From: JAJKIP01 sp037200685
GTDB taxonomy: Bacteria; Bacteroidota; Bacteroidia; Chitinophagales; Chitinophagaceae
Direction of reading: 5' to 3'
DNA: 64,000 bases
Assembly: GCA_037200685.1 (NCBI GenBank)
Contig: JBBCIG010000012.1
Location: forward strand, 1-64,000
Part shown: positions 45,752 to 55,805 of the stretch, piece by piece
How positions within the stretch are numbered: position 1 is the stretch's first letter
Layout: each line of letters starts with the position of its first letter
Translations under genes and position numbers: made by a program
The notes under the pieces: model-generated
The model's database searches: none
What the model was told of the DNA's origin: nothing
The model's input: the letters and a program-made list of their open reading frames with translations, nothing else

Positions 45752-46693
45752 ATGTTAAGTAGAATTGCCGATCATTATTTTGGCTGAACAGGTACATGGA
45801 ACGAAGCGATTGTTTGTTGCGGGTGATCCGCACCCACTATATCCTGTCGTTCGATGCGGATCAAAGCGCCGGCTTCTCGTGGAAAGAAGTGCTTGATCTT
45901 TTTTACGCATCCTTCAGATGCATCCGCATTGGAAAAAATAAATTCAGAAGCCGCCGCATTAAAATTTTTGATCGCTGATACAAAAAACCTCAACTCCGTT
46001 AAAGTATTATTTACAAAAGCGAGGGAAAATGCGAGGGGCGTGCAGGACAACATTACGAAAGAAGTATGGGAGCAGGTAAACCAATTATATCATTTGGGCA
46101 ACCAACCGGATTTGGAAAAAAAATTAACGGGCTCCCGTTCATTGGAAATCGTAGATCAACTTCATGAAAATTGCGTTCTTTTTTTTGGCGTTACCGATGG
46201 TACGATGCCGCGGGGACAAGGTTGGAATTTTATGAACCTCGGTAAATTCATTGAGCGCTGTTTGCTGACGATTGACACGGCGAATATTCATTACGCCAAG
46301 TTTGATTATAAACTGAAAGAGCAGCAGGATATTCTTTTCTGGAGAAACCTTTTGCTTTCGCTGTCGGGGTATGAATTATATTTAAAAAATTACACCCGCG
46401 GTCAGCACAACATGAACGTAACAGATCATATTATTTTTAATAAAAACTTTCCCCGCTCATTAACGTATTGTTTTAACCGGATGAAAAGATATCTCCGGGA
46501 TGTCGTTTCAGACACCAAGATCGAAGGCAGTGATGGGCTGCAAAGAAACTTCGGCCGTATTTGCAGCAAAGTAGAATTTACAGATATAAACATGATACAG
46601 GAAACAGGTTTGGAGGAATTCTTCGATTCATTGCGTCACGATTTAGTTGAATTCTCCAAACATCTTACCCGGATTTATTTTTCATACGCATAA
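45752..46693 (+). pseudogene. Alpha-E domain protein, two compensating frameshifts
   Basis: An all-helical protein of 313 residues after repair: MLSRIADHYFWLNRYMERSD at the N-terminus, then THYILSFDADQ, ALKFLIADTKNLNSVK and GWNFMNLGKFIERC, typical of alpha-E proteins. One T is missing at 45778-45781 and one extra T lies in T6 at 45899-45904. The total length is unchanged (314 codons). The biochemical role is unknown; it always travels with the permuted ATP-grasp protein and may be its partner. Confidence 0.85.
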
Positions 46694-46702
46694 AAACTTT
46701 CA

Positions 46703-47650
46703 ATGTCGGTTTTCAACATCCATCACATTACAAAATACGAATACGACAGGCCGGTAAAAGAAAGTGTGAACGAGATACGCATTTACCCGATCGTTAACCA
46801 CGAACAGGAAATATTGTTCCAGGAAATAAACATCACCGGTCAACCCGAAGTGCTGCTTATAAATGATTATTGGAATAACCGAACGGGAATGTTCAACCTC
46901 ATGCCTTCTCACCAGGAATTAATAATAGAAAGTAAGGTGATCGTAAGAACATTGAACCCCGCCGAAATAAAACTCAATGCAACGGTGAGCCTCGATGAAC
47001 TGAAGAGGGCCATTTCCACCGATTTTTTCTTATTGGAACTTACTTATATAAAAGACTTCGACCTGCGGAACGAGATAAACGCTTTGATAAACGAGTTTGT
47101 AACACCCGGTATGCCTGTAGATACTATCGTTGCAAAATGCGCTGAATATATCTATAATAATTTTAAATATATTAAGGGCATCACTACGATCGAGACCACC
47201 AATAAAGAGATATTAGAATTTCGTTCAGGCGTTTGCCAGGATTTCGCCCACATCATGCTGGAGATATTACGCAACCTTGGTATTCCGAGCCGCTATGTCA
47301 GTGGTTATGTTTGTCCCAATAAAGAAGGTATGCGGGGCGAAGGCGCTACGCATGCATGGGTGGAAACATGGATCCCCGGCAATGGCTGGGTGGGCATTGA
47401 CCCTACTAATAATATATGGGTAACGAACCATCATGTAAAACTCGCTGTAGGCCGCAACTTCAATGATTGCTCTCCTGTGAAAGGAACATTTAAAGGCCCT
47501 GCACGTCAATCTCTCTCCGTATATGTTTCCATCAGTTATGAAGACGGTCATAAGTTTGAAGAACTTACCAGTGTGAAACTGGAAAAAGTAGCCAGCACGG
47601 ATGAGTCACTTGAATTGCTGGAAAGTTTTGCGGCGCAGCAGCAGCAGTGA
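46703..47650 (+). CDS. Transglutaminase-like cysteine protein
   Basis: 315 residues: an N-terminal bacterial-transglutaminase-associated beta domain (HHITKYEYDRPVKESVNE) and a transglutaminase/protease-like core with the catalytic triad Cys178 (SGVCQDFAH), His217 (THAWVETW) and Asp233 (GIDPTNN). No signal peptide. It starts 9 bp after the alpha-E gene, completing the ATP-grasp / alpha-E / transglutaminase unit. The predicted role is hydrolysis or transfer of an isopeptide or peptide bond on the product made by the ATP-grasp enzyme (inference). Confidence 0.93.
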   Translation: MSVFNIHHITKYEYDRPVKESVNEIRIYPIVNHEQEILFQEINITGQPEVLLINDYWNNRTGMFNLMPSHQELIIESKVIVRTLNPAEIKLNATVSLDELKRAISTDFFLLELTYIKDFDLRNEINALINEFVTPGMPVDTIVAKCAEYIYNNFKYIKGITTIETTNKEILEFRSGVCQDFAHIMLEILRNLGIPSRYVSGYVCPNKEGMRGEGATHAWVETWIPGNGWVGIDPTNNIWVTNHHVKLAVGRNFNDCSPVKGTFKGPARQSLSVYVSISYEDGHKFEELTSVKLEKVASTDESLELLESFAAQQQQ

Positions 47651-47683
47651 GTTCAGAGTTACGAGTTATGAGCCACGAGACTC
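47650..47683. repeat. GAGTTACGAGTTATGAG simple repeat
   Basis: Degenerate GAGTT(C/A)(A/C)GAGTT units immediately after the transglutaminase stop, similar to the 45671-45740 stretch. Confidence 0.55.
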
Positions 47684-47693
47684 ACTGTTGCAT

Positions 47694-47701
47694 TAACTTT
47701 G
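47694..47701 (+). promoter_or_regulatory. Possible -7 element of rarA
   Basis: TAACTTTG matches TAnnTTTG exactly, 48 bp upstream of the rarA ATG. No TTTG is seen at the expected -33 position, so the call is weak. Confidence 0.35.
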
Positions 47702-47749
47702 TGCCTGTGAACCTGAATTCATAACTATCTACTCTTAACTTGCATTGGA

Positions 47750-49003
47750 ATGGCACCGCTTGCAGAAAGAATTCGCCCAACAACATTAGATGAACTTGCC
47801 GGACAAAAACACCTGACTGGCAAAGGAAGCATTTTGCGTACCGCGATAGAACATGGCAAAATCCCTTCAATGATTCTTTGGGGACCACCGGGAACGGGCA
47901 AGACAACTATCGCCAATATTATCGCCAATACACTGAATGTTACATTTTTCACATTAAGCGCCATCAGTTCCGGTGTAAAAGAAGTGAGAGAAGTAATTGA
48001 AGAAGCGAAGACGAAACCAAATTGCATTTTATTTATTGATGAAATTCATCGCTTCAACAAGGGGCAACAGGATGCTTTACTGGGGGCTGTTGAAAAAGGA
48101 ATTATTACGTTGATCGGCGCCACTACAGAAAATCCATCTTTTGAAGTGAACAGCGCCTTGCTTAGCCGCTGCCAGGTGTATGTATTAAAATCGCTGGATG
48201 AAAAGGATCTTGTACAATTAGTAAATGCCGCTATTGAAAAAGATGAGGTGCTCAAAAAGAAAAAAATTGAACTGAAAGAAACAACCGCCTTGTTCAATAT
48301 TTCCGGTGGTGATGCAAGGAAGCTATTGAACTTACTGGAGATAGTTAGTGATACAGCGGGGAAGAATGTAGTGATCACAGACCAGCTCGTAATGGACATC
48401 GCCCAGAAAAAAATCGCTTTGTATGATAAAAAAGGGGAACAGCATTACGATATTATTTCAGCTTTTATAAAATCAATCCGTGGAAGTGATCCCAACGCCG
48501 CGGTATATTGGCTGGCGAGAATGATAGAAGGCGGTGAAGATGTAAAATTCATTGCAAGGAGATTACTGATATTAGCGAGTGAAGATATTGGTAATGCCAA
48601 CCCCACTGCATTGGTGATGGCGAATGCAACTTTTGACGCCGTGAATAAAATTGGCTATCCCGAATCAAATCTCATATTATCACAATGCGCTATTTACCTG
48701 GCATCAAGTGCAAAAAGTAATTCAGCTACTGTTGCTATTGGAGAAGCGATGAATGCAGTAAAACAACATGGCGACCTTTCTGTTCCGCTGCATGTCCGCA
48801 ACGCACCGACGAAACTGATGAAGAATATGGGTTATGGAAAAGATTACAAGTATTCGCATGGATATGAAGGAAACTTTTCAGAACAAGAATATTTACCGAA
48901 AGAAATTTCCGGAACAAAATTCTATGATCCGGGAAAGAATGTAAGAGAAGAAGAGTTGAGAAAATTTTTGAAGAGTTTGTGGAAGGATAAGTATGGGTAT
49001 TGA
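47750..49003 (+). CDS. rarA: Replication-associated recombination protein RarA (MgsA), AAA+ ATPase
   Basis: 417 residues. Walker A GPPGTGKTT (about residues 45-53), Walker B CILFIDEIHRF, sensor 1 in LIGATTENPSF and the C-terminal tetramerisation region with LARMIEGGEDVKFIARRLLILASEDIGNANP and the HGDLSVPLHVRNAPTKLMK block typical of MgsA. It acts at stalled replication forks and loads or clears single-strand-binding protein and recombinases. Intact frame in an area rich in frameshifts. Confidence 0.96.
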   Translation: MAPLAERIRPTTLDELAGQKHLTGKGSILRTAIEHGKIPSMILWGPPGTGKTTIANIIANTLNVTFFTLSAISSGVKEVREVIEEAKTKPNCILFIDEIHRFNKGQQDALLGAVEKGIITLIGATTENPSFEVNSALLSRCQVYVLKSLDEKDLVQLVNAAIEKDEVLKKKKIELKETTALFNISGGDARKLLNLLEIVSDTAGKNVVITDQLVMDIAQKKIALYDKKGEQHYDIISAFIKSIRGSDPNAAVYWLARMIEGGEDVKFIARRLLILASEDIGNANPTALVMANATFDAVNKIGYPESNLILSQCAIYLASSAKSNSATVAIGEAMNAVKQHGDLSVPLHVRNAPTKLMKNMGYGKDYKYSHGYEGNFSEQEYLPKEISGTKFYDPGKNVREEELRKFLKSLWKDKYGY

Positions 49004-49029
49004 AACATTTTTACTAAATTTCTAGAACG

Positions 49030-49594
49030 ATGAAACTGCTTGTATTATTAATGACCTTCCTAATATCTGTCACAGGAGCAGGTCAAACATTTAAAAATTC
49101 AGTTGAAAAAATATTTTTCCCCATTGAACTAAACAAAAGAGATACTTCTATACTTCATACCTTTGACCAAGACACTTCGATCCATTTTAAAAGAAAAGTA
49201 TTATTGCCGAATGATCCAAATAGTAAAGAAGATAATGGCCAAACATTTAGTCACCTTTTTACTTTCATTGATCATCCGTATTTTGAGTTTAAAATAAAAC
49301 AAGGAAGTTACTCGATCGTAACACGAAAAAAATATCAAACTAGAAGAGGCAATTTCGATAATCTTAAACATCCATCTGCTATCTGAAGATTCCGCAGATT
49401 CAATATTTAATAAATTAGTTTCTGAATTAAGTCAGTTCAAGATCAAGAAAACAGAATTTCAAAAAAAAGACCCACGCTTTAAACGTGTAGAATTCACAGA
49501 TAAGAAATTAAATTTTATTCTTTTTCTCGATAAAGGTGTTTTACCGATCAATGAAGTGTCTTTTGTAACGATCGCAATAGATTTTATAAACTAA
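49030..49594 (+). pseudogene. Secreted hypothetical protein, one frameshift
   Basis: Signal peptide (LLMTFLISVTGAGQ), then about 170 residues without a recognised domain. The frame stops at 49384-49386, but a neighbouring frame continues (LSEDSADSIFNKLVSELSQF to SFVTIAIDFIN) to a stop at 49592-49594. Removing one base near 49345-49360 gives exactly 188 codons. Confidence 0.6.
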
Positions 49595-49785
49595 TATTTC
49601 AGAAGACGGATCATTCTTTTCAAATCTTTCACAGCGTTGTCTCACAGCCTCTAGGTTTGTTTATGCGTGGAGTGGACTCGGCGTTGATCTGCAATGAGAT
49701 TCCTTAAGTATGGGTATTAACGCCAAATGCCCCGATCACGCACTTAAGATACGTAATAGAGGCATTCAATACGATCGGAAAACAT

Positions 49786-50121
49786 TTATTGTTTCACGCG
49801 GGCCAATTTGGTTTCACCCCTTTCGTTTTTAACAGTGATTTCGTTTTCACTAATTATTTCACCAGTGAAGCTGATAGTATTGTCGTTCAGCGAAACACTG
49901 AATGAGAATTTCTTACCATCAATTTTTCCATTCTCTAACGCAGATTCACCGAATTGCGTTTTCCAGGTGCCTGTCAATTTAGTTCCTTCTGTTTTAAAGG
50001 TGTAGCTGACTTCAAAAGTGCCATTTGGTGTTTCCCTGCTACCTTTCCAATTGCCATCAATGCTTTGAGAAAAGGCGGTAAAGGATGCTATCAACAGCGT
50101 TAGTGTTAAAAAGTATTTCAT
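49786..50121 (-). CDS. Small secreted beta-rich protein
   Basis: 111 residues with a signal peptide (LTLLIASFTAFSQ) followed by alternating beta strands: DGNWKGSRETPNGTFEVSY, KLTGTWKTQFG and ISFTGEIISENEITVK. The pattern resembles small lipocalin-like or extracellular binding barrels found widely in Bacteroidota. Function unknown. Confidence 0.7.
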   Translation of the reverse strand: MKYFLTLTLLIASFTAFSQSIDGNWKGSRETPNGTFEVSYTFKTEGTKLTGTWKTQFGESALENGKIDGKKFSFSVSLNDNTISFTGEIISENEITVKNERGETKLARVKQ

Positions 50122-50304
50122 ATAACATATTTTAGTTGAACTTCAAATCTAGGGAAAAAGGTAGAAATTTAATATAAGTAAGTTTAAAAGCATAAAAGGT
50201 AAGGGATAACCGGGGAAGTCGTTGCAGGGCAGTAACGAAAGAAAAGGCTAAAAGCCGTGATTTTTCATTTAGTTTTTAAACAGTACTTACGCCTATAGGA
50301 GATT

Positions 50305-51099
50305 TTACTCTTCGGCTTTACCTAAAGAAATAATAAAAGGCTCTTTAGATTCAAATAACTGTACCTGAGAGGCAATCTTCAAAAGATAGTCAATCAATTC
50401 ATGCATACTGGTCGGAAGTAAAAAGCCATCTATGTGCCAAGTTTTGTTATTGTACTTTACCTCTATTGTATATTCGGGTGCATCAGATACGAACTGATCC
50501 CATCGCTTTATCTTTTCAAGATTAGCTAAAGATAATTTTTCGTACAATTGTAAAAACAAGCTATCAGGAATAATAGCTGTATAAAAGCCACCTTTCTTAA
50601 ATGCATGCGGGCCTCCTATAAATTTCAATTTTCTGTCCAAAGTAATTTCCAGTAATTGTGCCGGACAATCCCCCCGGCATGTGGTAGACTGAAACTTAAT
50701 CCATTCAAAGCCAGACAAAGCTTTTTTAACAAGATGTCTTTCCTTATATGCGATATAGTTACGGTTACCGGTCAATTTTAAAGCAGGCGAATTAATAGGA
50801 CGCAAAACCATAGCTGTGTCCGACAACCCACAAATCAAAAAATCGTAGTTCGTTATATGCCTCTTTGAAAAATTATCTCTTGAAGTAGTATATCTATCAT
50901 ATAAGCGTAAGGTATCTTTAATCAATAAATACTTTTTTTGCTCAGGAGAGTAACCAGGCATTTCCCAAAAAACTTCAGCAGTATCAATCCTTATATATTC
51001 AAGTTCATTTCCTAACCAAGCTCTACAGAGCAGGGCTTTCTGGGAAAAAAGGGTGAATACATTCAACGTCAACAACACCAATACAAGCATTCTCTTCAT
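50305..51099 (-). CDS. Secreted protein with DUF6438-like domain
   Basis: 264 residues with a signal peptide. The C-terminal half has the FQSTTCRGDCPAQLLEITLD segment (paired cysteines CRGDC) followed by GGFYTAIIPDSLFLQLYEKL and TIEVKYNNKTWHIDG, characteristic of DUF6438. Function unknown. It precedes the HExxH gene on the same strand but with a separate start region. Confidence 0.7.
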   Translation of the reverse strand: MKRMLVLVLLTLNVFTLFSQKALLCRAWLGNELEYIRIDTAEVFWEMPGYSPEQKKYLLIKDTLRLYDRYTTSRDNFSKRHITNYDFLICGLSDTAMVLRPINSPALKLTGNRNYIAYKERHLVKKALSGFEWIKFQSTTCRGDCPAQLLEITLDRKLKFIGGPHAFKKGGFYTAIIPDSLFLQLYEKLSLANLEKIKRWDQFVSDAPEYTIEVKYNNKTWHIDGFLLPTSMHELIDYLLKIASQVQLFESKEPFIISLGKAEE

Positions 51100-51192
51100 T
51101 TTTTAAGGTCTTAAAGTTTAAAATAATTTTTCAAAGTCAAACTAAAAAAAGGGAAAATTGTTTCTAAAAATGCATATATCTAAAATCATATT

Positions 51193-52084
51193 TTAACAAT
51201 GAGTCCCTTTTAATCCCTTCTTAAAATCAATATTTTTCGAAATAATTCGCTGTCTCTCATTAACAGGAAGACCTGAAAATTCGACAGTATCAGTTAGACC
51301 TCCCCAAGTTAAATCTATTGCATCTTCAGTGCTTAAATTTGGATACATTTCCTGTAAAGCAATTCGCATTAAATTGAAGCGATAACTTCCGGCCATTAAG
51401 GAATGCTGATATTGATTAGATACTACTGCTGTATATTTATAATTTATCCATGCATGTACCACTTCATGTAAAATAGTCGCAGCAATATATTCTTTTGATG
51501 AACTATCCAATTGTACATTGTTAAAAGTAATATTGGTCAGTGATTTTTGATAGCCAGTCGACTTTGTCTCAGTATAAGCATCAACATTACTCAAATTACC
51601 CACTAACGTATTATCATTAAACTGCAAATCAAGCTTTTCATTATTACCAAATACTTTATTAAACAAAATTAGTTATTGCATTCTGACAATCCCGAGTTAT
51701 TGCATCCTCAACGCTCTGCCAAATGCAGGGATTATCCACCTTATTCATAATATCCGGAGGAATAATAAATCCTCCTGGAAAAGGGGGATAACCAGGCAAA
51801 GGCGCTGCCGGATTAGGAATAGGAAGGAAAGGGGGGTAAACCGGGCGGATTAGAAATGATTACTACTGGCCCCGATTCCTGGCAACCAAATTCTCCCATC
51901 GTCCTTCACAAGGATCGGTTGGGTCAGTGGGATTCCAGGGATCACTGGGGCTATTGTTATGGCAACTGCTGCAATTCCCAGCCATAGACTGTATTATATT
52001 TTGTTCCGGAAACACCGGCAAATCGTTAGAAAGTACACCCGGGGATGACAAAGAAAGTGCACTCTGGTTTTCTTCCGTTTTCAT
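51193..52084 (-). pseudogene. HExxH putative metallopeptidase with Pro-rich linker, three frameshifts
   Basis: About 296 residues when repaired: an N-terminal part with CSSCH, a Pro/Asn/Asp-rich linker (NPTDPTDP; then GYPPFPGGFIIPPD) and a C-terminal zincin-like segment, ATILHEVVHAWINYKY (HEVVH). Shifts: one missing base near 51883 (G4), one extra in G6 at 51831-51836, one extra at 51665-51668. The corrected length is 297 codons. No signal peptide is seen. Its ATG overlaps the upstream lipoprotein stop (ATGA), so they form one operon. The substrate is unknown; the family was not recognised with certainty. Confidence 0.65.
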
Positions 52085-52592
52085 ATCACGTTAACGTCTG
52101 CTGCTACTAACCCTTTTACTACTCTGAATGTTTGGCGGAAAATGCCTGAACTGTTATAATAAGATATTTGACCGTCCATCGAATAATATTGATCCAATGG
52201 TTTACCACCCTGGTACCACACTTTATCCGGCTCCAGTAGAATAACTGTGCTTTTAACAAGTTTAGCACTTTTCATTACCAATAGATGGATATAATTTCCT
52301 GTTTCTTTATTATAGAATAGAGGTATATACATGGCTCCCTGATCTGGTGATAAGCTAACTGTCACACTGCTTTTAAAATCAGGAGCAAGATTGGCATATC
52401 CCAGTTTCCTCATATTTGCCATGAGGTTATTCTTTACATGGGCATATAATATCTTTACTTCAGCAATACCTAGTAAATTTTTATCCTTTGACTCAATGTT
52501 TGACACTTCGTTCTTTCGACAGGAAATAATAATATCATTGAGAAACAGACAATGATTGCAGCAACTGCAGCAGGCAGATATTTTTGCTTCAT
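52081..52592 (-). pseudogene. Lipoprotein of unknown function, one frameshift
   Basis: About 170 residues when repaired. The ATG at 52592 gives a hydrophobic signal (AAVAAIIVCFSMILL); after a one-base correction near 52530-52545 the frame reads ISCRKNEVSNIES, a lipobox. The following 140 residues (LGYANLAPDFKSSVTVSLSP, YIPLFYNKETGNYIHLLV, KVWYQGGKPLD) are beta-rich and of no family I know. Upstream partner of the HExxH protein. Confidence 0.6.
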
Positions 52593-52796
52593 GGCAATTA
52601 GTTTTAGATTTATAGCGCTAACAATACGTTAACCTATTGAAAAGGGAAAATAGAAATCAACTAAGGAATTCTTTGTAGTTAAATTCCGATTTATACTAGT
52701 GATTTGTCCAAATAAAATGCAATCGATTTGTCCAAACGATTGCATAGAAAAACAAAGCTGAAGACGAAAATGATTGATAAAATGATTTTTAAAAAA

Positions 52797-54256
52797 TTAT
52801 TTTAGCATTTCCTTCTTACCAATTTTCCCTTCTTCCAGTTTTATAAACCGGTCAATGCATTCCGGCCGGTCATTTGAATAATGTGTCACAAACACCATCC
52901 GTCTTATTGCCATATAAACAAACCGCATTGATGAGTTCAAGCAATTCGGATTGTCTTTCATTATCGATACCCTGGCAGGGCTCGTCTAATACCAGCAAAG
53001 GCGGATTTTTTACCAACGCCCTTGCCAGCAATACAATTCTTTGTTCCCCCAGGGAAAGTTCAAATAATTTTTTGTTTTTCAATGATTGTATACCTGCAAT
53101 GGCGATCCATTCATTGACCAGGTGAATATCTTGCTCTGAAAGCTGGCGGAACAATCCTATCGTATCAAACAAACCGGAAGCGACCGCTTCAAGCAGGTGC
53201 AGCTTTGATCAAAGAATACATGCAGTTCAGGAGAAAGAAAACCGATTTTTTTTTTGATATCCCAGATACTTTCGCCGCTTCCTCTTTTTTTATCAAACAA
53301 ATAAACATCGTTGGCGTATGCCTGTGGGTTATCCGCTGTAACAAGACTAAGCAATGTTGATTTACCGGCGCCATTCGGCCCGGATAGCAACCAGCGTTCC
53401 CCTTTCTTTACTTCCCAATTAATGCCCTGTAATATTTTCTTTCACCATACTGTACATTTATATTGTTCATGCGAATTGCGAAGCGAAAGTCTTCAAATGC
53501 GGAAGATGAAAGTTCTTCCAATTTTTCCCTGTTTATCGAAGAAGGCTTTATTGCTTTTTTTTGATTTGAAAAATTTTCTAAAAACTTATCCCTGCTATCA
53601 ACCGATATTAGTTTCCCTTTTTCTAGAACCATAACTTTTGTAACACAGGCTGGTATTTCATCCGGCGTTGTAATAAGAATGATCCCTATTCCCTGTTGAA
53701 CTAATTCATCCAGCAGATCCTGCAAGTACTTACGTGTCTCTGTATCTAATCCAATAAAAGGCTGGTCCATGATCAGCACCGAAGGTTGTAACAATAACGC
53801 CGCAGCGATCTGCATTTTTTTATTTTCTCCATTGGAAAGCTGGATCAACGGTTTGTTCCGCAGGTATTCAATTCTCATTCTTCGTAAAACCATTTCTACA
53901 TCTCCACTATTTCCCTGTAAAGATTCCAGCACCGTTTGTGTTTCTTCTGAATCATAAGAATTGAACCGTTGCTGGTAATAAAGATCAGTTGTGTTGAAGC
54001 GGTTTTTAAAATGATGTTGCTGTTCTACCCACACAATGTTTTGCTGAATAGCATCAGCAAATTCAATTTTTCCTTTATAAAAAATTTTCCCTGCCAGCGC
54101 AAGTCCCAAAGTCGTTTTTCCGCTCCCTGATGGGCCGGTTATCGCCAGGTGATCGCCTTTTTGAAGTTGAAAAGAAATATCATCCAGCACCGCTGTATTT
54201 CCCTTTTGTACAGAAACATTATCCACCCTGGTTATAAATTCATTCTTCGTCTCCAT
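52797..54256 (-). pseudogene. Tandem ABC ATPase (ModF-like), three frameshifts
   Basis: Repaired, 486 residues with two ABC domains. First: Walker A GPSGSGKTT, signature LSNGENKK and Walker B VLIMDQPFIGLD. Second: Walker A GPNGAGKST, signature LSLGEQR and Walker B LLVLDEPCQGID. Shifts: one missing A at 53434-53437, one missing at 53204-53206, one extra at 52899-52900. This gives exactly 487 codons. Soluble double-ATPase proteins of this kind (ModF/YlmA-like) lack a known permease partner; none is adjacent. Confidence 0.85.
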
Positions 54257-54297
54257 ATTATTACGAATATCTTAATTTTAGGCATCAACACACTAAC

Positions 54298-55647
54298 ATG
54301 ACGAAAATTATTCTGCTTTTCGCTACTGCTTTCTTTTTTGGTAATTCTTTTTCTCAAACGATTATTCACCGTGACCCGCAAATTGAAAAAATGGTGAATG
54401 AAGTTTCCAAAGATTCAATGGAATCTTATATCAGGAAACTGGTCACTTTTGGTACAAGAAACACATTAAGCACACAAACGAACTCCAAAAGAGGTATCGG
54501 CGCCGCCCGCAATTGGGTATTGGGCCGTTTTAATGAGTTCGCCAAAAGTTCAAATGGGCGGTTAACCGCTTTTATTGATACAGTCACTTTACCACTAAGC
54601 AGAAGAGTGGACACTCCTACTGTATTAGGAAATGTAGTGGCCACGTTGAAAGGAACAAACCCTGACGATAACCGCCTATTTATTATCAGCGGGCATCTTG
54701 ATAATATGCGGACCAACGTGATGGACCGCACCGGCGATGCACCCGGCGCTAATGATGACGCCAGCGGTGTTGCGGCTGTTATGGAATCTGCAAGAGTGAT
54801 GAGTAAATATTCTTTTCCCGCCACTATCATTTTTGTCGCGGTGAGTGGCGAAGAACAAGGCCTGCTCGGCGCAGAGTTTATGGCAGAGAAAGCAAAAAAG
54901 AATAACTGGAATGTAGAAGCAGTGTTGAACAACGACATTATGGGCAGTAACAATAGCAGTGAGACGAATATTATTAATAATACACAAATAAGAGTTTTTA
55001 GTGAAGCCTTCTCCATATTAGATACAGGCCGTGCCGCATTAAATATCCGTAACCTCGGTTTGGAAAATGATGGCAAGTCAAGACAGCTTGCACGCTATGT
55101 AAAAGAAATTGGTGAACGGTATGTAGACAAATTGGAAATAGTAATGATCTACCGCAATGATCGCTTTCTTCGCGGCGGTGATCATACGCCGTATGTAAAC
55201 CGTGGTTATGCCGCAGTACGTATTACAGAGATGAATGAAAATTATTATCATCAGCACCAGGATGTACGAATGGAAAATGGTATTCAGTATGGCGACCTTC
55301 CTGAATTCATGGATTTTGAATACCTGAGAAAAAACACAGCGATGAACCTGAGTAACCTGGCCAACCTTGCTAAATCACCTTCGATGCCGCAGGAAGTAAC
55401 AGTAGAAACAAGAAAGCTAACCAATTTTACCAATCTCTCCTGGAAAGCGCCAAAGACAGGAAAAGTAAAAGGCTATTATATATTGATGAGAGAAACAACA
55501 AGCGCTGTTTGGCAGAAAAAGATTTTTACAACAGAAATCAAAATGGATTTACCCTATAGTAAAGACAATTATTTTTTCGCGGTGCAATCGGTAAGTGAAG
55601 ATGGAAATGAAGGATTAGCAGTTGTACCAACACCTGTTGGACGATAG
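54298..55647 (+). CDS. Secreted M28-family zinc aminopeptidase
   Basis: 449 residues with a signal peptide (FATAFFFGNSFSQ). Peptidase domain with zinc ligands in IISGHLDN, APGANDDASGVAA, VSGEEQGLLGAEFM (catalytic Glu) and ITEMNENYYHQHQD. A fibronectin-type-III-like domain (TNLSWKAPKTGKVKGYYIL) closes the protein. It releases amino acids from peptides in the periplasm. Divergent from the ABC ATPase, sharing a 41-bp promoter region. Confidence 0.92.
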   Translation: MTKIILLFATAFFFGNSFSQTIIHRDPQIEKMVNEVSKDSMESYIRKLVTFGTRNTLSTQTNSKRGIGAARNWVLGRFNEFAKSSNGRLTAFIDTVTLPLSRRVDTPTVLGNVVATLKGTNPDDNRLFIISGHLDNMRTNVMDRTGDAPGANDDASGVAAVMESARVMSKYSFPATIIFVAVSGEEQGLLGAEFMAEKAKKNNWNVEAVLNNDIMGSNNSSETNIINNTQIRVFSEAFSILDTGRAALNIRNLGLENDGKSRQLARYVKEIGERYVDKLEIVMIYRNDRFLRGGDHTPYVNRGYAAVRITEMNENYYHQHQDVRMENGIQYGDLPEFMDFEYLRKNTAMNLSNLANLAKSPSMPQEVTVETRKLTNFTNLSWKAPKTGKVKGYYILMRETTSAVWQKKIFTTEIKMDLPYSKDNYFFAVQSVSEDGNEGLAVVPTPVGR

Positions 55648-55674
55648 TTTATATTATATCAGGACTTTACTATT

Positions 55675-55748
55675 ATGCTGAGTAGAATTCATGCAGTACA
55701 AGAGTGCGACGCAACGAAGATGATAGTAGTCCCGGACGTCCGGGATAG
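55675..55748. repeat. R1 dispersed repeat, copy 8
   Basis: Inverted short R1 (ATGCTGAGTAGAATTCATGC to GAAGATGATAGTAGTC) followed by the palindrome CCCGGACGTCCGGG. Confidence 0.75.
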
Positions 55749-55805
55749 TTGGGTTCATAAAATTCTGCTCAATAATCACTAGTTATTAATTAATATTTGT
55801 TATTC

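Noticed and set aside
51960..51990. CSSCH as a heme c binding site
   Set aside because: A single CxxCH in a protein without a visible signal peptide or axial-ligand context is weak evidence for a cytochrome.
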